Shown: positions 9,167-17,773 of the stretch, in pieces
How the letters are laid out: every line of letters begins with the position of its first letter
Position numbering within the stretch: position 1 is the first letter of the stretch
Assembly: GCA_022826685.1 (NCBI GenBank)
Contig: JAJDUL010000035.1
Location: 1-64,000, forward strand
Source: Gemmatimonadota bacterium
GTDB lineage: Bacteria; Gemmatimonadota; Gemmatimonadetes; Palauibacterales; Palauibacteraceae
Length of the DNA: 64,000 nt
Reading direction: 5' to 3'
The notes under the pieces: generated by a model
What the model saw: only the letters and a program-made list of their open reading frames with translations
What the model was told of the DNA's origin: nothing
Database searches by the model: none
Translations under genes and position numbers: made by a program

Positions 9167-10800
9167 TCCTGCCGTCTCTTCTCGTCGCGGAGGACCCGGG
9201 CGGCGGCCGCGGCGCCGGGGCGGCCGTTGAGGCCGCCGCCCGGGTGCGTGCCCGCCCCGCACAGGTAGAGTCCGTCGATCGGGGTCCGGTATCGCGCCCA
9301 GCCTGCCACGGGGCGTCCGAAGAACACCTGGTCGAGCGTCATTTCGCCGTGGTGGATGTTCCCCTCGGGCAGCGCGAAACGGTCGGCGAGGTCGGCCGGC
9401 GTCAGCACGTGCCGGTGCAGGATCGCCCCTTCGAGCCTGGGAATGTGCTCCGCCAGCGTCTCGACGACCGCAGCGCCCAACGCCTCGCGGCGTGCTTCAT
9501 CCCACGAACCATCGGCCAGTTGGAACGGCGCGTACTGCGCGGCCACGGACAGGACGTGATGCCCTTTCGGCGCGAGCGACGGGTCGAGGGCGGTGGTGAG
9601 GACCGCGTCCAGGACGGGGCGCTCCGAAGGCCGACCGTACTTCGCGTCGTCGTAGGCGCGCTCGATGTAGTGGATGCTCGGCGCGACCGTGATGGCGGCG
9701 CCGGCAAGCACGGCGGCCTGGGCTGCGTCACCGCCGGACGGCAGGCGCGGAGGCTCGCCCAGCGCGAGATGCACCTTCGCGACGACGCCCCGATACTTGA
9801 TGTTCTCGAGCGCGCGGACGAACTCCGGCGCCAGTTCGCCGGGGTCGACGAGGCCGAGCAGGGTCCGGCCGGGATCGGCGGACGAGACGACGCGGGGGGC
9901 CGCGACCTCGTCGCCCCCGGCGAGGACGACGCCCGTCGCCCGCCCGTCCTCGACACGGATCGAGGCCACCTCGTGGCCGAGGCGGACCTCCGCTCCCGCG
10001 GCGACGGCGACGCGCTGCAGAGCGGCGCCCAGCTTGCCCATCCCGCCGCGCACCTGGCGCCTTCGCCGCACGACGCCGGCCGCGCCCACCATGTGGTGGA
10101 GGAACATGTAGCCCGTGCCCGAGGCCAGCGGCCCCTGGCAGATTCCCCTCACGCCATCTGCGGCGAGCGCGCCCTTGAGTGCCTCGCTCTCGAACCACTC
10201 CCAGAGCAGTTCCTCGACCGTCATCGGGATGAGGCGCATGAGTTCGAGCGCGTCGCGCCGGCCCACGCGGCCCATGCGCGCCCCGAGGCGGAGCAGTTCC
10301 CACAGGTCTCCGCGATCCGCGCCCGCCAGTCGGGGCGGCAGCGTGTCGTAGAGCACAGAGAGTACCCGGCTCGCGCGGGCCATCGCCGACACGAAGTCGG
10401 GCCAGCGCGCCGCGTCGCGGGGTGAGAAGCGCCGGATCGACTCGGCCGTGCGCGCCGGATCCCTCTCCAGGACGAGCGCCCCTCCCTCCGGCTGCGGCGC
10501 CACCACGCAAGGGTCCGAAGACATGATCTCGAGGCCGGCGCCCTTCGATCCGGCGCCTCCCGGAGTCGGTCCCGCACCCGCCAGATCCAGGTCCGCCATG
10601 ACCCGGGCATCGATCCCGGTCAGGCTGTGCGCCCCCGTGTCCACGCGGTAGCCTGGCCAGAGTTCCTCCGTGGCGGCACACCCTCCCGGAGTCTCGCCTC
10701 GCTCGACCACGACCACCCGGAGCCCGGCCCGGGCCAGATACGCCGCCGCGATGAGGCCGTTGTGGCCTGCCCCGATGACGACGGCGTCGCAGCCGCTCAC
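9163..10800 (-). CDS. FAD-dependent oxidoreductase, phytoene-desaturase/PYROXD2-like
   Basis: Predicted 545-residue flavoprotein. The N-terminus has the dinucleotide-binding motif VVIGAGHNGLIAAAYLARAG, followed by VVVVERGETPGGCAAT. The C-terminus has the CrtI-type FAD signature LYLCGAGTHPGGGLNG. The length and the C-terminal GAGTHPGGG pattern fit the PYROXD2-like branch of the phytoene-desaturase superfamily, rather than a true carotenoid enzyme; no other carotenoid gene is seen in the window. GTG 10800 overlaps the stop of the paralogue upstream (GTGA). It is the last gene of the probable operon that starts with the PQQ dehydrogenase at 15611. The substrate is unknown. Confidence 0.88.
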   Translation of the reverse strand: MSGCDAVVIGAGHNGLIAAAYLARAGLRVVVVERGETPGGCAATEELWPGYRVDTGAHSLTGIDARVMADLDLAGAGPTPGGAGSKGAGLEIMSSDPCVVAPQPEGGALVLERDPARTAESIRRFSPRDAARWPDFVSAMARASRVLSVLYDTLPPRLAGADRGDLWELLRLGARMGRVGRRDALELMRLIPMTVEELLWEWFESEALKGALAADGVRGICQGPLASGTGYMFLHHMVGAAGVVRRRRQVRGGMGKLGAALQRVAVAAGAEVRLGHEVASIRVEDGRATGVVLAGGDEVAAPRVVSSADPGRTLLGLVDPGELAPEFVRALENIKYRGVVAKVHLALGEPPRLPSGGDAAQAAVLAGAAITVAPSIHYIERAYDDAKYGRPSERPVLDAVLTTALDPSLAPKGHHVLSVAAQYAPFQLADGSWDEARREALGAAVVETLAEHIPRLEGAILHRHVLTPADLADRFALPEGNIHHGEMTLDQVFFGRPVAGWARYRTPIDGLYLCGAGTHPGGGLNGRPGAAAAARVLRDEKRRQD

Positions 10801-12404
10801 GGCCGCCCCCGCGGACGCCGCCGGAGGTCCCGGAGGATCTCGAGCGCGGCGAGCCGCCCCGAGGCGCCGCACACCCCGCCTCCCGGATGCGTACCCGAGC
10901 CGCACTGGTAAAATCCGCGCACGGGCGTCCGGTAATCGGCCCAGGCGGGCGACGGACGGAAGAAGAAGAGCTGCTGCGGCGTGAGTTCGCCGTGGAAGAT
11001 GTTGCCCTCCGTGAGCCCCAACTGCTCCTGCATGTCCAGTGGGGTGAGCACCTGCCGGTGGAGGATGGCGCCTTTGAGGTTCGGCACGTATTCCGAGAGC
11101 GTGTCGACGACCGCGTCCCCGAACGCCTCCCGTTTCGCGTCGTCCCAGCCGCTCTTGAGGTCGAAGGCGGCGTACTGGACGAAGATCGACATCACGTGCC
11201 GTCCCGGCGGCGCCATCCCGGGGTCGATCATGGACGGGATCACGATGTCCATGTAGGGCCGGCGCGAGAACCCTCCGTACTTCGCGTCGTCGTAGGCGCG
11301 CTCCAGGTAGTCCATGCTCGGGCTGATGGAGAAGGCGCCCCGCAGGTGCGGCCCCCCGCCCGGCAGGCAGGAGAACTCCGGCGCCTCCGACAGCGAGAGG
11401 TTGACCTTCCCGGAGGAGCCGCGGATCCGGAAGCGCCGGATCGCCTCCACGAGATCCTCCGGCAGCTCTTCCGGGTCGAGCAGGCCGAGGAAGGTGCGTT
11501 TCGGATCGACCCCCGACACGACGGTCTTCGCCGTGAGCTCCTCGCCATCCTCCAGGACGACGCCCGTCGCCCGCCCGTTCGTCGTGAGCACCCGCTCCAC
11601 GGTGGCCCCGGTCCGGATCTCGGCCCCGTGGGATCTCGCCGAGGAGGCGATGGACTCGCTGACCATCCCGTTCCCGCCCCGCGCGAATCCCCACGCCCGG
11701 AACACGCCGTCGATCTCCCCCATGTAGTGATGGAGAAGGACGTACGCCGTCCCCGGCGACCGGGGGCCGAGGAAGGTCCCGATGATCCCGCTTGCGGACA
11801 TCGTCGCCTTGAGCGGATCCGACTCGAACCACTCGTCGAGATAGTCGGCCGCGCTCATCGTCCCCAACTTGAAGAGCGCGTGGAACTGCTGCTCATCGAG
11901 GCTGCGCGCGTGCCGCCCCAGCATGAGCAGCGTCTTCAGATCGCGCAGTCCGGGAGAGAGCGGATCGGGCGGCACGATGCCGAGGAGAGGTTTCACGGCC
12001 CACGCGAGCCGGTACATGAGCGTCGCGAAATCATCGTACGCCTCGGCGTCCTTCGGAGAATGGCGATAGAGGTCGCGTCGCGTCTGGTCGTGGTCGGCCC
12101 AGCGCCCGAGGTAGTCGCCGTTGGGGAGCGGGGTGACCGTGCTCTCGAGAGGGAGGATCTCCAGCCCGTGCCGCGCGAGCCGCAGATCGCGGATGATCTC
12201 GGGTCTCAGCAGGCTCACGACGTAGGAGGCGACGGAATACTTGAAGCCCGGGAAGATCTCCTCCGTCACCGCGGCTCCGCCCACCAGGTGCCGGCGCTCG
12301 AGCACGACCGTGCGAAGTCCCGCGCGGGCGAGGTAGGCGGCGTTGATGAGGCCGTTGTGGCCACCGCCGACGATAATCGCGTCGTACGCGTTCGTCGCAC
12401 TCAC
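10797..12404 (-). CDS. FAD-dependent oxidoreductase, phytoene-desaturase/PYROXD2-like paralogue
   Basis: Predicted 535-residue flavoprotein similar throughout to its neighbour at 9163-10800. Matching elements include IIVGGGHNGLINAAYLARAG, ERAYDDAKYGG, GNIFHGELT and YQCGSGTHPGGG. The shared middle motifs suggest an old tandem duplication. GTG 12404 forms a GTGA overlap with the stop of the GcvT-like gene upstream, and its own stop overlaps the next start, so three genes are tightly coupled. The two paralogues may act as a pair or on related substrates (inference). Confidence 0.88.
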   Translation of the reverse strand: MSATNAYDAIIVGGGHNGLINAAYLARAGLRTVVLERRHLVGGAAVTEEIFPGFKYSVASYVVSLLRPEIIRDLRLARHGLEILPLESTVTPLPNGDYLGRWADHDQTRRDLYRHSPKDAEAYDDFATLMYRLAWAVKPLLGIVPPDPLSPGLRDLKTLLMLGRHARSLDEQQFHALFKLGTMSAADYLDEWFESDPLKATMSASGIIGTFLGPRSPGTAYVLLHHYMGEIDGVFRAWGFARGGNGMVSESIASSARSHGAEIRTGATVERVLTTNGRATGVVLEDGEELTAKTVVSGVDPKRTFLGLLDPEELPEDLVEAIRRFRIRGSSGKVNLSLSEAPEFSCLPGGGPHLRGAFSISPSMDYLERAYDDAKYGGFSRRPYMDIVIPSMIDPGMAPPGRHVMSIFVQYAAFDLKSGWDDAKREAFGDAVVDTLSEYVPNLKGAILHRQVLTPLDMQEQLGLTEGNIFHGELTPQQLFFFRPSPAWADYRTPVRGFYQCGSGTHPGGGVCGASGRLAALEILRDLRRRPRGRP

Positions 12405-13609
12405 GGCGTGGCCCGTTTCCTCGCGGGGTCGAAGAACGGGGTCTTCGCCACCGTGGCCCGGGCCCGGCGCCGCCGGTGCTCGACCGTCACCTCGATCTCG
12501 AGTTCGGTTCCGACGACCGCGGATTCCGCTTCGAGGTGCGCCAGTCCCAGGTAGGTCTTGAGGGTCGGGGACCAGCCCCGGCTCGTGGCGTAGCCCACCT
12601 GTCGCCCGCCCGCGTACAGCGGCACGCTGTCGCGCAGGGTCGTGCCCGGGAACTGCGGGGGGAGGCCGACGGTCGCGTACGCCGCCTCGAGCGAGTCCCA
12701 GTCGAGGACGATCCCCCGGAAGCGCCAGGCGGGCGGGCGAGCCCGTTCGGCGCGGAGTGCCGCCCGGCCCACGAAGTTCGACGCCTCCAGCGACACGGTC
12801 CAGCCGAGGCCGAGTTCGTACGGAGACGATTTCCGGTCTTCGATGACCGCACGGTGGGCCGGGATGAAATCGACATCGACGAGGAGCAGCCCGGCCTCGA
12901 GGCGCGCCATGTCCAGGGCGAGCATGCCGGCCGGAGCGAGGCCGAACGGCGCACCCGCCGCATTGAGGGCGTCCCACAGCGGAATTGCGTCCGCGGCGCC
13001 GACCCAGATCTCGTAACCGAGATCGCCGGTGTAGCCCGTGCGCGAGATTTCCGCGGCGATCCCGGCGATCCGCGCCGACATCACCCGAAAATAGGGGAGT
13101 CCCGCCACGTCGCCGTCGGTGATCCGCTGGAGCAGATCGCGCGAACGGGGCCCCTGGAGGGCGAGCGCGGCCACCTGTTCCGTCTCCTCCTCGATTTCCA
13201 CATCGAGTCCGCGAGCGTTCTCATGCAGCCACTTCAGCGTGGGTTCGGCGGACGTAAGGCGGAAATCGGAAGCGCCGAGCCGGTGCAGGGTGCCGTCGTC
13301 CCGCACCTTCCCGGCCGCGTCGCACCAGGGTGTGTAGTACACCTGGCCGATATCCTGCCGGTCCACGTCCCGCGTCACCACCCGGTTGGCGAGCGCCGCC
13401 GCTCCCGGCCCCGAGAGCCGGTACTTGTGGAGCGGCGACACATCGATGAGCGTGCACGCCGAGCGGATGGCCTGGTACTCGTGCTCGTGCGTCGGCTCGT
13501 ACGAACTCGCCGAGAGATGCCCGGCCCAGCGCCGCCAGTTGCCGGCCTGGCAGAGCGGGCCGGTTCGTTCGTGAAAGGGCGTTCCCCGGACGACGGAGGG
13601 CGCTGGCAC
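12401..13609 (-). CDS. GcvT-like aminomethyltransferase family protein
   Basis: Predicted 402-residue folate-binding enzyme of the glycine-cleavage T protein family. Visible signatures are LIDVSPLHKYRLSGPGA, DDGTLHRLG, VAALALQGPRSRDLL, ISRTGYTGDLGYEIW (the conserved TGYTGExG-type loop) and the C-terminal beta-barrel with GYATSRGWSPTLKTYLGLAHL. No gcvH or gcvP is nearby. A stand-alone role in demethylating an N-methyl or S-methyl compound, as in DmdA and dimethylglycine-type relatives, is more likely than glycine cleavage (inference). GTG 13609 is used as the start; 46 bp separate it from the PQQ dehydrogenase upstream in the same direction. Confidence 0.85.
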   Translation of the reverse strand: MPAPSVVRGTPFHERTGPLCQAGNWRRWAGHLSASSYEPTHEHEYQAIRSACTLIDVSPLHKYRLSGPGAAALANRVVTRDVDRQDIGQVYYTPWCDAAGKVRDDGTLHRLGASDFRLTSAEPTLKWLHENARGLDVEIEEETEQVAALALQGPRSRDLLQRITDGDVAGLPYFRVMSARIAGIAAEISRTGYTGDLGYEIWVGAADAIPLWDALNAAGAPFGLAPAGMLALDMARLEAGLLLVDVDFIPAHRAVIEDRKSSPYELGLGWTVSLEASNFVGRAALRAERARPPAWRFRGIVLDWDSLEAAYATVGLPPQFPGTTLRDSVPLYAGGRQVGYATSRGWSPTLKTYLGLAHLEAESAVVGTELEIEVTVEHRRRRARATVAKTPFFDPARKRATP

Positions 13610-13655
13610 CGTGGCGTTCGGCGGGTGGCGGGTGGCCGGCTGCCGGATCGGCTGG

Positions 13656-15611
13656 CTAGCCGGGGAGCCGCAGGGCGACGAGTTCCGCGGGCACGCCGCG
13701 CCCCGCCACAGCGGCGACGATGTACTGCGTCCCGTCGTGCATGTACGTCATCGGGACACCGGTCTGGTGCGACGGCAGTTCGATTTCGGCCAGGATCTCG
13801 CCCGTCTCCTTGTCGTGTGCGCGCAGGAGACCGGTGAGGTCCGGCGACATCGTCCCCCCGCCCGTTCCCGCGAAGAGCAGCGTGCTCGTCGCGAGGAGGC
13901 CCGCCCGGCTGGGCCGACCCGTGCGCGGGACGTCGACGCCTTCGAGCGCCGGGTGTTCCTCCACGAACGACGGCGTGTGGTCGTTCGCGACCTGCCACAC
14001 CTTCCGGCCCGTCTTCATGTCGAGCGCCGTGATCCTTCCCCACGGCGGCTTCAGGATGGGCAGGCCCTGCGGTCCGCCGACGCCGCGGGGACGTCCGGCG
14101 ATGTAGCGCATGTTCGACGATTCGGGATCGTTCACCAGTCCGATCACGGAGCCGCGCGTCGCGGACCCCACGAAGAGCCGCTGCGTCTCGGGGTCGTACG
14201 CCGCTCCCGGCCAGTTCGCCCCGCCAAGGCTGCCGGGCGTGATGAGGGTCCCCTGGTTGCCCCCCTCCACGAGTACGGTCGGCGGCGTGAACAACTCGCC
14301 GAGGGTGAGGTTCTTCGCGATCTCCAGCGCCTCCGCCTTCAGTTCCGGCGTGAGGTCGATCAGGTCGTCCTCGGTCGCGCCCTGCATGTCGAACGGCTCG
14401 GGGAGCGACGGAAAGGGCTGCGTCGGCGCGTACCATTCCCCCGGCACGTCCCCGGCGGGCACGGGCCGTTCCTCGATCGGCCACACCGGGTCGCCCGTCA
14501 CCCGGTCGAATACGTACGTGAACGACTGCTTCGTCACCTGGGCCACAGCCTGGATCTCCCGGCCGTCCACGGTGATGTCCATCAGAACGGGCGCCGCCGG
14601 CGGATCGAAATCCCAGATCCCGTGATGCACGGTCTGAAAATACCAAACGACTTCACCTGTGCGCGCGTCCACGCACACGAGGCTCTGCGAGTAGAGGTTG
14701 TCGCCCGGACGGTGGCCCCCGTAGTAGTCGCCCGTCCCCGCCTCCACCGGCAGATAGACGTAGCCCAGATCGAGATCGGCCGTGAACGGCGTCCAGACGG
14801 CGGCGTTCCCGGTGTAGTCCCAGGATCCGTCTTCCCACGTCTCGTGCCCGGGATCGCCGGGCTGCGGGATCGTGTGGAAGGTCCAGAGTTGCTCGCCCGT
14901 CCGCGCGTCGAATCCACGCACGTGACCGGGCGGCATCTCCTTGGTCGGAGGACGTCCCCCCTGCGGGAGCGCGGCTCCGACGACGATCACATCTCCGACG
15001 ACGACCGGGGGAGAACTCGAGCCGATGCGGTCGTTCACGAGATCCAGTTCCCGCCCGAGTCCCAGCTTGAGGTCCACGATCCCGTCGTCGCCGAAGGCCG
15101 GGTCGGGGATGCCCGTCTTCGCGTCCAGCGAGACCATGTGATAGGCGGGGGTGATGAGAAGCACCCTTTCTTCGACGCCATCCGTCCAATAACCAACGCC
15201 GCGCCCGGAGTTGCCGCGCGGCGCGTTCCTGCCGCGTTCGCCCTCGTCGAGCCGATACATCCAGAGCGTCTCCCCCGTCTCCGGGTCGAGCGCCACCGCC
15301 GCCCGCCGGAATCCCGCCGTGGCATAGAGGGTCCCGTTCGCGTACAGCGGGGTCACGCGGTAGTAGCCCTCGGGGGTCGGACCGAAGTTGCGCGCCTGCC
15401 AGCGCCACGCGATCTGCAGGTCCTCGACGTTCGAGGCGTCGATCTGATCGAGCGGCGCGTAGCGCGTGGACCCGGCGTCTCCGGCCCAGTAGCGCCATTC
15501 TCCGTCCGTCGTGCCGGACTGGGCGACGAGCGCGAAAGGCCCGGCGCCGAGTCCCGCGCCGAGCACCATCAGACGGCCCAGCCAGCTGGAACACCCGTTG
15601 CTCCCCTTCAT
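13656..15611 (-). CDS. PQQ-dependent dehydrogenase (quinoprotein), exported
   Basis: Predicted 651-residue periplasmic eight-bladed propeller that oxidises an alcohol or sugar using pyrroloquinoline quinone. After a signal peptide (MKGSNGCSSW through LVAQ), the propeller begins WRYWAGDAGSTRYAPLDQID, a typical quinoprotein start. Repeated DPETGETLW/DARTGEQLW/DARTGEVVW blade motifs follow. No heme CxxCH motif is present, so electrons must pass to a separate carrier. ATG 15611 follows GTGGAG at about -10. It is first in a likely operon with a GcvT-like protein and two flavin oxidoreductases. No PQQ biosynthesis genes are visible in the window. Confidence 0.92.
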   Translation of the reverse strand: MKGSNGCSSWLGRLMVLGAGLGAGPFALVAQSGTTDGEWRYWAGDAGSTRYAPLDQIDASNVEDLQIAWRWQARNFGPTPEGYYRVTPLYANGTLYATAGFRRAAVALDPETGETLWMYRLDEGERGRNAPRGNSGRGVGYWTDGVEERVLLITPAYHMVSLDAKTGIPDPAFGDDGIVDLKLGLGRELDLVNDRIGSSSPPVVVGDVIVVGAALPQGGRPPTKEMPPGHVRGFDARTGEQLWTFHTIPQPGDPGHETWEDGSWDYTGNAAVWTPFTADLDLGYVYLPVEAGTGDYYGGHRPGDNLYSQSLVCVDARTGEVVWYFQTVHHGIWDFDPPAAPVLMDITVDGREIQAVAQVTKQSFTYVFDRVTGDPVWPIEERPVPAGDVPGEWYAPTQPFPSLPEPFDMQGATEDDLIDLTPELKAEALEIAKNLTLGELFTPPTVLVEGGNQGTLITPGSLGGANWPGAAYDPETQRLFVGSATRGSVIGLVNDPESSNMRYIAGRPRGVGGPQGLPILKPPWGRITALDMKTGRKVWQVANDHTPSFVEEHPALEGVDVPRTGRPSRAGLLATSTLLFAGTGGGTMSPDLTGLLRAHDKETGEILAEIELPSHQTGVPMTYMHDGTQYIVAAVAGRGVPAELVALRLPG

Positions 15612-15761
15612 CCGTTCCACTCCACGTGACCTGTGCGAAGCTCCAAGCGACCCCCAGGGTTTCCCCGGCAACGCCTACAGTCCGATGCGGCGCTCCGACG
15701 GGCAACACTTCACCTTGGCCGGTCACTCGCGGATTTCTCGCGAATCTCCGGGACACGGCAC

Positions 15762-15767
15762 TAGTTT
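15762..15767 (+). promoter_or_regulatory. possible -10 element TAGTTT
   Basis: TAGTTT within a CTAG motif lies 26 bases upstream of the frameshifted lipoprotein start at 15794, in the gap between divergent genes. It matches the TAGNTT hexamer seen upstream of several other genes in this window. No convincing -35 box is 17 bp upstream, so confidence is low. Confidence 0.3.
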
Positions 15768-15793
15768 TTCACCATCGGGAGCGCGGGAGATCC

Positions 15794-16308
15794 ATGAAGC
15801 TTCGAGGCCTGGCGGTACTGACAGCGACGATTGCGCCCGCCCTGTCGTGCGGCGGGGAGGTGACGGGGCCCCGGGGCAGTCTGTGCGACACGCGGCACGG
15901 CGTCGAGGTGTGCGTGGACCGACCCGAGTACCGGTCGAACGAGTCCATCCTCGTCACCACGCGTAATGTGTCCGACCGCCGATCTTCAAGGATGCGTGCG
16001 GTACGACCGCGATACCGGCGCCGGATTCCGAGGACGATTTCAGGCCCAACTACAATCCGCAGCGGCACTGCGGCGAGGCGGTCACGCCGACGGTCGTCGT
16101 CGAGCGCATGGTGCGGCTCGAACCCGGAGCATCGACCCGTGAGACCCTCAGGCTGGGTTACTCTCCGCAGGACTTCTTTCGCGTGGTCGTGTGGCTTCTG
16201 ACGCCGGACGGGGACCTGGCCTTCGATACACCGGCCGCGAGCGGGGTCTTCGTCATCTTCCCGGGAGCCGACGGCGGTGGGGCGAGGTCGGCGACCCGCC
16301 GCAACTGA
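15794..16308 (+). pseudogene. frameshifted lipoprotein gene, paralogue of 16367-16852
   Basis: The 5' part reads MKLRGLAVLTATIAPALSC, a lipoprotein signal, then TGPRGSLCDTRHGVEVCVDR and RPEYRSNESILVTTRNVS. At about 15978-15982 the frame breaks. The downstream frame continues IFKDACGTT, NYNPQRHCGEAV and MVRLEPGASTRETLRLGY to a TGA at 16306-16308. Aligning both halves with the intact paralogue at 16367-16852 requires one missing base after the codons for V-S-D-R. The ribosome binding site GGGAGA before ATG 15794 is intact. Either the gene is a recent pseudogene or the sequence has a one-base error; the window alone cannot decide. Confidence 0.8.
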
Positions 16309-16366
16309 ACCCTTCTTCCCGTAGATTCCGAGGGACCACAAACCCGTGAACCTCCGGAGACCGAAG

Positions 16367-16852
16367 ATGTCACGCAGGTTACTCATGTTCATTCCGGCCG
16401 CCGTCCTCGCGCTGTCGTGCGGTGAGGACGTCACGGGCCCGGGGAGTGCGCTCTGCGCGACGCAGCACGGCCTCGAGGTCTGCGTGGACCGGCCCGAATA
16501 CGAACCCAGGCAGTCGATCACAGTCACGTCGAGGAACGTATCCGGCGATCGAATCTTCAAGGATTCCTGCGCGATCAAGCCCGTGGGCGTGACGAACCTC
16601 GAAGTGGAATTCGAGGCTTCCTACAACCCCACGCTGCACTGCGGCCGCGGAGCCACGCGCGCCGACATCGTCGAGCACATGGTCGAACTCGACCCCGGAG
16701 ACACGACGCAGGAGACCGTGACGCTCCCGTTTTTTTCGTTCCAGGGATGGTATCGCGTGAACGTGTGGCTTCTCGATGCGGAAGGGAACCTCGCGGTCGA
16801 CACTCCGGCGACGAGCGGGATCTTCCAGGTCTTCCCCTCCGTCCGGAACTAG
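16367..16852 (+). CDS. small lipoprotein of unknown function
   Basis: Predicted 161-residue secreted lipoprotein. The N-terminus MSRRLLMFIPAAVLALSC is a classic signal with a lipobox (LALS|C), followed by GEDVTGPG. The mature part is beta-rich, with several cysteines (LCATQHGLEVCVD, KDSCAIK, TLHCGRG) that could form disulfides, and ends VDTPATSGIFQVFPSVRN. It resembles small immunoglobulin-like lipoproteins, but I recognise no named family. ATG 16367 was chosen over GTG 16346 because CGGAG precedes it and it starts the signal peptide directly. The gene lies 6 bp before the CBM9-like protein and 58 bp after its broken paralogue. Confidence 0.75.
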   Translation: MSRRLLMFIPAAVLALSCGEDVTGPGSALCATQHGLEVCVDRPEYEPRQSITVTSRNVSGDRIFKDSCAIKPVGVTNLEVEFEASYNPTLHCGRGATRADIVEHMVELDPGDTTQETVTLPFFSFQGWYRVNVWLLDAEGNLAVDTPATSGIFQVFPSVRN

Positions 16853-16858
16853 CGGACA

Positions 16859-17773
16859 ATGCTCCGCGCCGATCTGTCGCTCGTTTTTTTGGCCGCACTC
16901 GCTGCGCCGGGGATCCCGGGGGTCGCGCCTTCGGCGGGCCAGGTGCCGGCCGCCCCGCGGGAATACGATGCGCCGCCGGCCGTCGCGCCACCCGCGATCG
17001 ACGGATCGCTGGACGACGCGGTCTGGCGCGCCGCGCCGTGGACGGAGCCCTTCGTCGACATCCGCGGCCCCGACTGGCCCGATCCCTATGTCGGGACGCG
17101 CGCGAAGATCGCGTGGGACGAACGCTTCCTCTACGTGGGTGCCGAACTCGAGGAACCGCACCTCTGGGCCACGCTCGCCGACCGCGACGCCATCGTCTAC
17201 CGGGAACACGACTTCGAGGTCTTTCTCGATCCGGACGGCGACGGTCTCGCCTACTACGAACTCGAGATCAACGCGCTCGGAACCGAGTTCGATCTCTTCC
17301 TCGACAGGCCGTACCGCCGAAAGGGAAGGGCGGACATCGCCTGGGACATGGAGGGTCTGCGCACCGCGGTGCGCCTCGAGGGCACGCTCAACGATCCCTC
17401 CGACGAAGACGCCGGCTGGTCGGTGGAGATCGCGATCCCCTGGTCGGCGCTGCGTCCGCCCGGCGCACCCGCGGACGCCGCGGTCTCGACTCCACGGCCC
17501 GGGGACGTCTGGCGCGTGAACTTCTCGCGCGTGCAGTGGCCGCTCATCGTCGTGGAGGGGGCCTACCGCAAGGCGCGGGAGCCGGTGGACTGGAGCGACC
17601 ACCCGGAAGACAACTGGGTGTGGTCGCCGCAGGGTGAGATCGACATGCACATACCGGAGAGGTGGGGCGTGGTGAGATTCGTGGCGTCGGCGAAGCCCGG
17701 CGCGGCTCCGGCGTCCGAGGCGGATGCGGGGTCCGGCGGCGGAGGACGGGACAGGGAAGGGTCCAGCCGATGA
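16859..17773 (+). CDS. exported CBM9-like carbohydrate-binding protein
   Basis: Predicted 304-residue secreted protein. It has a signal peptide (MLRADLSLVFLAALAAPGIPG to about AGQ) and one CBM9-like domain: IDGSLDDAVWRAAPW, KIAWDERFLYVGAELEEPH, VYREHDFEVFLDPDGDG, YYELEINALGT and GWSVEIAIPWSALRPPG. Family-9-type modules bind sugars or glycans. The C-terminal 30 residues are a Gly/Ala/Ser-rich tail. It sits between a lipoprotein and a glycosidase-like protein, and its stop overlaps the next start (ATGA), which suggests a shared role in extracellular glycan use (inference). Confidence 0.85.
   Translation: MLRADLSLVFLAALAAPGIPGVAPSAGQVPAAPREYDAPPAVAPPAIDGSLDDAVWRAAPWTEPFVDIRGPDWPDPYVGTRAKIAWDERFLYVGAELEEPHLWATLADRDAIVYREHDFEVFLDPDGDGLAYYELEINALGTEFDLFLDRPYRRKGRADIAWDMEGLRTAVRLEGTLNDPSDEDAGWSVEIAIPWSALRPPGAPADAAVSTPRPGDVWRVNFSRVQWPLIVVEGAYRKAREPVDWSDHPEDNWVWSPQGEIDMHIPERWGVVRFVASAKPGAAPASEADAGSGGGGRDREGSSR

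Noticed and set aside
16728-16740. T-run after GC-rich sequence as terminator
   Set aside because: It lies inside the lipoprotein coding region, with no hairpin immediately upstream.
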